The position numbers were made by a program, and so were the translations under genes. Positions 52,338-60,400 of a stretch of 64,000 nt of DNA are shown here, one piece after another; positions within the stretch are counted from its first letter, which is position 1; each line of letters opens with the position of its first letter. The DNA is from Auanema rhodensis (lineage: Eukaryota; Nematoda; Chromadorea; Rhabditida; Rhabditidae). Location of the stretch: assembly GCA_964057225.1 (NCBI GenBank), contig OZ059900.1:10798501-10862500 (forward strand). The letters are read 5' to 3'. Below the pieces are notes generated by a model, which was not told the DNA's origin, searched no databases, and saw only the letters and a program-made list of their open reading frames with translations.

Positions 52338-52922
52338 TCAAAATGAAGGATCAAAGCGGATAAACATGTTCAGGTTGAGTGCTTCAGGACTTAGTTTAAA
52401 GTAGAATACATTCTGCTTATAACCAAAAGTCTTTACAGTAGCCTCATCTGCATATATAACAATATAGCCCATATTGTTCAACAATTGCTTGCACGTCATG
52501 GTATTATAAGAGCGCATCTAAAAAATGATAAAATTGAAAATAAATAAATATGCAAGCTTACATTAATAGAGAACTTTTCGGGCTTATAGTGACGAAATTC
52601 CTTCAAAAGACCCAACGCATCATTCCTTCCTCTACACTTTATACAGAGGCTGAAACAGTGATACTCGTCTATAACCTGCAATGATTCCCTACAAGTTTTG
52701 CAGAGACAAATTGGTCTCATTAATACACTCCTTGGTGGAGTGCTCTCTCTCAGAATCTCCATCTGCTTTATTGGTGAATCTAAATTAAAGATTTAAAAAA
52801 TACAAGTTAAGGTTCATACCAAAACTTGTAAAATTTGGAGCTGGTGTGGGTGGTCGTGGTACTTCAGGTTCAGGCGATTTGCGCACAACATTTGTCACAT
52901 CAGCAAGTACAGCACGCTTCAT
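52338..52922 (-). CDS. Spliced Cys-rich accessory protein, copy 2
   Basis: Exons 52820-52922, 52562-52779 and 52338-52517; 166 residues with one I-to-V change in exon 3. Splice borders and Cys cluster are conserved. Confidence 0.65.
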
Positions 52923-53549
52923 TTCCGCTAAAGATCCAACTTTCTAAAATATAAGGCAAACTTGCAGAGAGGAGCAGTCTATGGCGATTGGGAAAGAGTG
53001 GCAGAAGATGGTGAAACGTCGGATCCTCGGATAGTTGGCAGAGCTGAAATGTAAATGTAGCAAAATTGCCAACCTTTTATACAAAGATTTTTGTAAAGTA
53101 CAACCCATTGTGTTACAATCAAGTTTGCTGATGAAATTCTTTTATTAATTAGATTTTACAGCATATTTATGCAGATATACTCATCTCATCGACAGTTGCC
53201 AGCAGTTGGCGCACTCTGAACCTGTAAACAATCTGCATATTAATTAGTTTTTACATCTCTTTAAACATTATTGTTTACCGTTTGTGCCATAAACAACAGC
53301 CATCTCTGTAAAACATTTACGCTTTTTAAACTTTGCTTAATAGCTCATATATTAATCATAGTATACTTTTAAACCCATATTGTACCACAAAACATATGAC
53401 AGCCAACGTTTTATATGTGAAAAATATTTCATTCTTTAATATTTAATAATGATTATATTACGAAACTAAAACTTTTGAAATGTTAAAATGATTATACTAT
53501 ATTTAAACCCCCACAGTGCAGTTATTACTGTTTATTAACCCTCGATGTG
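52923..53549 (-). promoter_or_regulatory. Upstream region of the Cys-rich gene, copy 2
   Basis: The minus-strand TATAAAAG near 53075-53082 is conserved; otherwise no gene seen. Confidence 0.45.
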
Positions 53550-54410
53550 CGTTGAGGTCAGCGCAACTGTTTGTTAATCTTATTGTATTTACCTTCAATG
53601 TGTGCTCTATTTAGTTATTGTATTGTTATATTAGTAAAATAAAGTTTAAAACTAATCTTTTATTATAATTTGAAACCTTTACTTGTTAGAATAAATATAA
53701 TTAATAACAATTCGCAATTTCAAAAATTAATAATTTAATGTCGTTCTTATCGAATTAACCTTCGATATGTGTTCCATTAAATTTTGGTATTTCATATCGT
53801 TCTTATCGAATTAACTTTCGATATGTGTTCCATTAAATTTTGGTATTTCATATCGTTCTTATCGAATTAACCTTCGATATGTGTTCCATTGAAATACCCA
53901 TAACAAGTACGGTGAACAAAACGATATACATGCAAAAATTTTATTGATCTTTAAAAATACAAATAAAATATTACAAACACAATACAATAAAAAATAAACA
54001 AAATAAGTAAACAAACATCATTAATAAATTTAATAAATAAATAAAATTTAAAAAACAAATTTACATATTTAAATATTTAAATATTTAAAATTTATAATTT
54101 TTATTTTTACTTAATATATTTAAAAATAATTAAAACTATATACATACATTTGAATAAACAAATTTAAAATTTGATTTAAAAAAAAAAAAAAAAAAAAAAA
54201 ATCATGCTTTAAATCATGATTTTTAAATTTAAAATAGGAGAATCCATGAACCATGATCCCAAAATATGATTTTAACAGCTGACGCTCAAAAATATGTTTT
54301 TGACAGCTGACGCGCCCCAAAAGTATGTTTTTAGCAGCTGACGCCCCCAAAAGTATGTTTTTGACAGCTGTTTGGGGGCGTGGTTAGTAAATTTTGCACG
54401 GCTCTCTACT
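53550..54410 (-). repeat. Polinton 2 right terminal inverted repeat
   Basis: Inverted copy of 38795-39832, shorter because the AT-rich stretch is contracted. It has three iterons (about 53742-53895), a 21-base A run near 54180, and CAGCTG-headed units at 54275-54370. Confidence 0.9.
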
Positions 54411-54416
54411 AGCAAT
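54411..54416. repeat. Target-site duplication of Polinton 2, right copy (agcaat)
   Basis: Matches 38789-38794. Confidence 0.95.
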
Positions 54417-57400
54417 ACACCAACCACACAAAAATCACCTACGCCCGCACTTTCTTCAACCACACCCGCAGTAAGCTCATCCCCACCTCTACAAAACTCA
54501 CCTTCATCCATTGATCATTCTACATCTGGGCATTCTCTATCTCCGTCTCTTCCATCGCAAACTAATCAAGCAAATACTTTTGTTGCAGAAAACAAGAGAA
54601 TTAACCCAAGAATGGACCCAATGGACGAAGGCGCACCACTTACGCAAACCTCGGGAAGGGCACCTGTTCCAACACCTACAATCATCCCTCAACCAGCAGC
54701 GATTCCGTCCGCCATACGCGATATAAAAGCTCCACGCTACGATGGAAAAACACCATTCAACCGCTATCTACTATACCTAGATGAACACTTCAACGCTACA
54801 AGAACAACTATGCCCGAACGTCTTCAAAGCATACAATTATTGCTAGAAGATGATCGAGCAAGAGAAGCGTACAGAAAACTCACAACCGAAGATAAGCGAC
54901 TCGGATGGGACCATGTCAAGAAGCGACTCTCAGAAATGATCACACCGAAAAAACAGAGAGAACGAGCAATGCACCGCCTACATGGCTTGAAACAGTTACC
55001 AACGGAATCGGTACAAAGCTTTGCAACAAGATGTTCTAACGAAGCCTACTCGGCTATGGACATGAACAACGAAAGTGAGCTTAACATGCTCCGATCCACC
55101 TTCACTTGGGGACTAAGACCCGAAATAAGCGAACATGTTAGCCGTCTAGACCCACCAAACTTTGAGGAAGCTTACGAAATGGCCTTACGAGAAGAACTCT
55201 TTATACAAAATAGACCAACATCGTTTGTCAACAATATAGAGAAGTCGTTCAACAACCTCAACATTCGAGACTCGAAGGACAACAATCAATACCAGAGAAA
55301 CAAATCTAAGGATTTCAAAGGAACCAAACCGATGTATAATGGCAATGGCAAACCACACAACCGATATCCGGACAGATACAACAACCAATATCGGCCTCAT
55401 CAACACCAATACAGGAACCATAACTCACGATTCTCTCAAAATAAGGGATCAAGACAAAACTACTTCGACAGATCACGGAACAGAAGCCAAGAAAGACCAT
55501 ACTATCGAAACCGCGACCAAAACTATAGCGGACACAACAACCGGCGACAATCAAATAATCACGAACAATACCCCTCTCAATACAATCGAAGCCAATACAA
55601 CAATTATAGAAGTCGCCCGCGCAGCACCTCCAATGGACCGGAACGGTATAGAGAACGCACACAGAGCCCAGGAGTACGTTTTCAAGTCAACAACGTCACG
55701 GAAAACGAAGTACCGAACAACAAAAGAAAATCAACACCATTCCTACCCCTCTTTATCACAATTATCGCACTCATTATAAACACATGCAGTGCAGAAACAA
55801 CGTACCAGTTATGCACAGGAAACAGAGGAGGAATATATGTCGAGCCGCCATCGCCAACAGCTTGCCGATCCATCGCACCAACTAATAACCATATCCAGAA
55901 GACTACAGCAGAATTGTTCATCCAAAACCTACAACCAAAAGAGTGGGAAGCATGGAAATGTGCAATTGAAACTTACCAACTCTGCATTCACGACGTTTTC
56001 TTCATCAGAGAAACTAATGTCTCACTAGCAAAAGTTTCACCAACAACACTGCAAGAATGTTCGTCAGCTATTAAAGAAAGAATATTCAACGGTACCAACC
56101 TTCAAAGAGAAGCACCAGGACTCTATGGAACTCCATTCCCACATACAACTATTACTAATGGTATATGGAAACAGGAATGCGAACAACGTACCAGATTCAT
56201 AGCTGAACGAGGACACATGACCAGCCTACAAGACAATACAGTACTCTCAGATATATTCATAAACGACAACGGATGCACCAGTGACAAAGGACAATGCCTA
56301 ACCAACAACGCTCTCATCATATGGACCCCACCATCAGAAAAACATAGTTGCTCGTACACTTCATTAGGCTCTCACGAAGTTTTTATATCAGAAGACACCA
56401 TATTGATTCCCGGAATTCAAAGTGCTTTTATTCTAAACAATAAAACACCGGAAAAAGAAGCCTCCTCATGCTTACAAAAAGATATATTTACTACAAATAG
56501 TGGAACTCTAATCTCCTTCAACTCAACCTCAAGCTTAGGACGATCAAGAAGACACGCAATCACGGAATACCCTAAAGGATTCTTGACAGTTCATCAATAC
56601 CCCTCGCTAAGATATTCAGCCAGCAAAACCGGAACTATTCTACTATATACAACCTATATTCAACGGAAAAGACTTGACATCCATTACAATCTCAATAACA
56701 TAACAAATATGTTACCTAAGTATATCGCAATCTTCAAATACCTAGGTATAAATTTTGATGTTATTAAAAATCGTCTTATATGGCACAAATATGAAGACGT
56801 CAACATAGCCATTCTACACGCCCTAGGAGAAGCAGAAATAAGAGAAGCAACAAAAATCGCGATCGATAATCTATCGTATAAGGAACTTACGCAAAAACTT
56901 AGCAAACGGATCACAATTAAGGATTTTAAGAAAATACTACCAACCAAAACAGGAGACTACTATGAAATCGCGAAAGAAATTGCTTACTCACTTGCGGAAA
57001 TACCTACTACATTAGCTACAGGAGAAACAACACCATCTTTAGAAGAATACTTATATCAACTTATGCCACCAAGAAAACCAAAACTCACCAAGACACGAAA
57101 CGATTTAGAACTGTACGAACAACTAGCACAAGCAAAAATTATCCTGAACGCAATAAATAATCCGAAGAAGCTACATTCAAAAGAAGAATACGAAGCAGAA
57201 ATGAAGAAATGGATCAAATATGAAAAAGAACTGAACTTACCACCATTACAACTGCCAAACTACACAGTTATCTTCGATGGCGACGATATATTCTACGGCT
57301 TCCGGAAAAGAAATCCTACAAATTATAGCATTACACAAGAGGATAGTGAAAAATTTTATAATCATTATCTACCCCTTATCAGTACTCCCGGAACACGACC

Positions 57401-60400
57401 TTTTGCAACCACAATTAGAAGCACTTCGACCCCCCTACAAACTACTACTACAACCACTACCACGACCCCTAAGCCTACAACCATAAGGAACGTCATCACT
57501 TCGACAATCACACCCAAAACACATATATCCGAAACAACTAGACCCAAACCAACAATACCCACGTCTTCATCAACTACTACTACTACTACCACTACTACTA
57601 CTACTACTTCTACTACTGCTAGACCCAGATCAACAACAACCACAACACCTACAACAACCACAACTATATTCACCACTCATCGACCAACACAATCATTCTC
57701 CACCCCCCAATCTACATTCAATATTACTACAAACCCAATCACAATCACCTCAAGCCAGGAATACAATAGGAAAGAATCACTCACCAAGTCACCGCCTCCA
57801 AGAACTACAAAAAGATCTATCACTACCACTCGCAGCACACCTGAAGAAATATCATCACATATTGGTAAGAAAGCTCACGTAGACTACCTTAAAGCTAAGA
57901 ACGATATCGTCCAAAAATGGAATGAACATCTTCATCAACAAGAAACGCAATCTCATCTACAATATGCCACTACCAATCTGGAAGATGATATCATACGTAC
58001 GTTCACAACAAACAGAAACAACATCTGCCACGTACAAAATAAACAACTACTTACCTGGTGGGCTATTCTTCAAATAAATCCTACTATAGGGATGCGTACA
58101 ATGCTACGACGACAGGATATATCTGCAAGATTCATAAATGATAAACTAATTTATGTAATGCCATGCACACCAATTCAAATTACAAAAACATACCGTGATC
58201 ACAAAGTCAACAGCACGTGTTTTCTGGAAACCCCAGTCGAAACGGAACATCACGGCCAACTGTTCATCTTACCAGGTACAAGAGACCTCACACCGATGGC
58301 ACATGCCATACCATGCGGATTCACAATCAAGGATCCCTGGAAAGAAAACGATCAATGGACTAATAATAACCAATCAATAAATGTAACATCACCAGCATAC
58401 ATCGACGAGTTAGGATCAATCAACCTAGAACATATCAAGTTTAATGGAAGCAACATTTTCAACAATCTAACAGAATCAACGTTTCCTATGGCACTAGCAA
58501 TATCATATGGATCCAGCTTAGCAACGCTACAGGCTACTTTACCAGGAAGAATAAAACCTGTAATCAAACAAAGATTAATTCCTAACATGAACCCTGTTAC
58601 CCTAACAGCAGGAGCAGCCAGCAGCTTACTACTCAGCTACGAACATACAAAAGAAGCTATAACTTGGAAAATGTTTGACTTTCTGTCACCAATATGGGGA
58701 AAGATTCAAACCTGGACACTACGCGTACTTGCTATCATTGGATCAATCATCATAACAATTGGCATAATCACACTCGCCACCTGGATAATAAAAATATACG
58801 CATGTAGCTCAAGGATACCCATCAACAATGTCAAATGGGAAGCAGAATACTTACAACCACTATCAACTGAGAACACAAGAACAGAAACATCTCATCCTTC
58901 TCCGTCCGCTCCATACGTCGACAACCATCACAACAGCTGTCAACTCACATTGTATGATCCTTCAGCACCAATTCCTGAACACATTTATGAAGCTTATTTC
59001 CCTACAAGCATGAAGAAAGAAAACATAAACTACGTAGGAGGATCACAATTACCGTTTGTCCCGATTTCAATCCACAATCACATCTTTAAGGCACTATGGG
59101 ACACGGGAGCATCAGCATCATACATGCGAGAATCCACCTTCAAACAACTGCCCGCGGCAACGATGGTACTAAAACAAACAACAGCGATAGTCGCGAATAA
59201 ATCTAAATTCTCATTTATGGGATACACAAGGATCCTCATAACAATAGGAACAACAGAAACAGAACACAAATTTTATGTAGCAGAAGATAACTACTGTCCA
59301 GCACCAGTGTTACTTGGAATAGACTTCATGGAAGCATTACATCAACAAGGAATTTACACCTCACTTCGACCGCTGGATAAAACAATTGTTATCGGCACAA
59401 CACATGTTCCACTAGCACGAGAAACATCTCCGTGGGAACACCAGACCACGAAAGCTTATGTGGTTAGCTTAGAAAACAAAACGCTAAGACCAGGAGAAAC
59501 AAGAACGCTCACGCTAGAAGTACACGATCCAGAAAGCTATGAACAGGCGTTTCTAGATTGTAAGAAACCAGGCAACAAACTCTCTTTCACGCCTACTATA
59601 TTTACGCCAACTGGATACGGAGTACAAATTTACGCGACGAATATATGCAAACAGCCACTCGAAATTCAAATGAATCAAGAAATAGGGATAGCAGAAGCGA
59701 TACCAAAGGACAACCAAGAAAAATACGAAGGCCAATACATACCTCCGGAAGCTCGATGGGAAGAGCAACTGCCATATTTCCCAGACAATTTCATCAATGA
59801 GCTTGACCTTTCAGAAGCCTGCTTCTCACAAATCGAACAACAGCAACTGAAAGAAATAATTTTACTACATAAACAAGCGTTTCTCAATGAAGATAGAAAT
59901 ATCGGACTCTTCCTAGGACCAATTGAACACTCCATTCCAATCATGCCAGGAAAAACACCATCATTCAAAATTACTTATCGTATACCACTCTCCCAACAAG
60001 AAGAAGTGGAGAAACAAATAGAAGAAATGCTACAACAAAGAATCATTGAACCATCAAACTCAATGACAACTAGTCCAGTAATTTTGGTGAAGAAGAAAGA
60101 CAAAACTTACAGATTTGTAACGGACTTTCGAGCTCTGAATGCAATAACTCAGAAACAAGTATATGTCATATCAAACATACAGGACATCCTAGATTTGGCC
60201 GCTGGAGCAAGGATCTTCAGCAACTTTGATTTAGTATCTGGATTTTTCCAAATACCTCTTAAGAAAGAAGATCGTCATCTTACAGCTTTCACAACAACAA
60301 GTGGAACTTATCAATATTGTCGAATGCCGATGGGATTATGTGGATCACCCCATACTTTTCAAAACGCAGTACGATACCTGCAATCAATGGTTAAATGCAA

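Larger units (their letters stand above)
38795..54410 (+). mobile_element. Polinton/Maverick element, copy 2
   Basis: A complete 15,616-bp sibling of copy 1 in the same orientation, with the same gene order and intact frames, but a different target (inside gypsy gag). Its own 6-bp duplication shows an independent transposition rather than a segmental duplication. It differs from copy 1 by scattered substitutions and by small indels confined to introns, TIRs and spacers. Confidence 0.97.

Noticed and set aside
38795..54410. Copy 2 as a segmental duplication or assembly duplicate of copy 1
   Set aside because: Its flanks, target duplication, iteron number and scattered substitutions all differ from copy 1, and its host element is different.
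55339..55779. 146-residue Thr/Asn-rich frame overlapping gag-env
   Set aside because: Out-of-frame shadow of the basic nucleocapsid-like region in the long polyprotein.
57365..57676. Val-rich 103-residue minus-strand frame
   Set aside because: Antisense of poly-Thr codons (ACN/GTN); low-complexity artefact.
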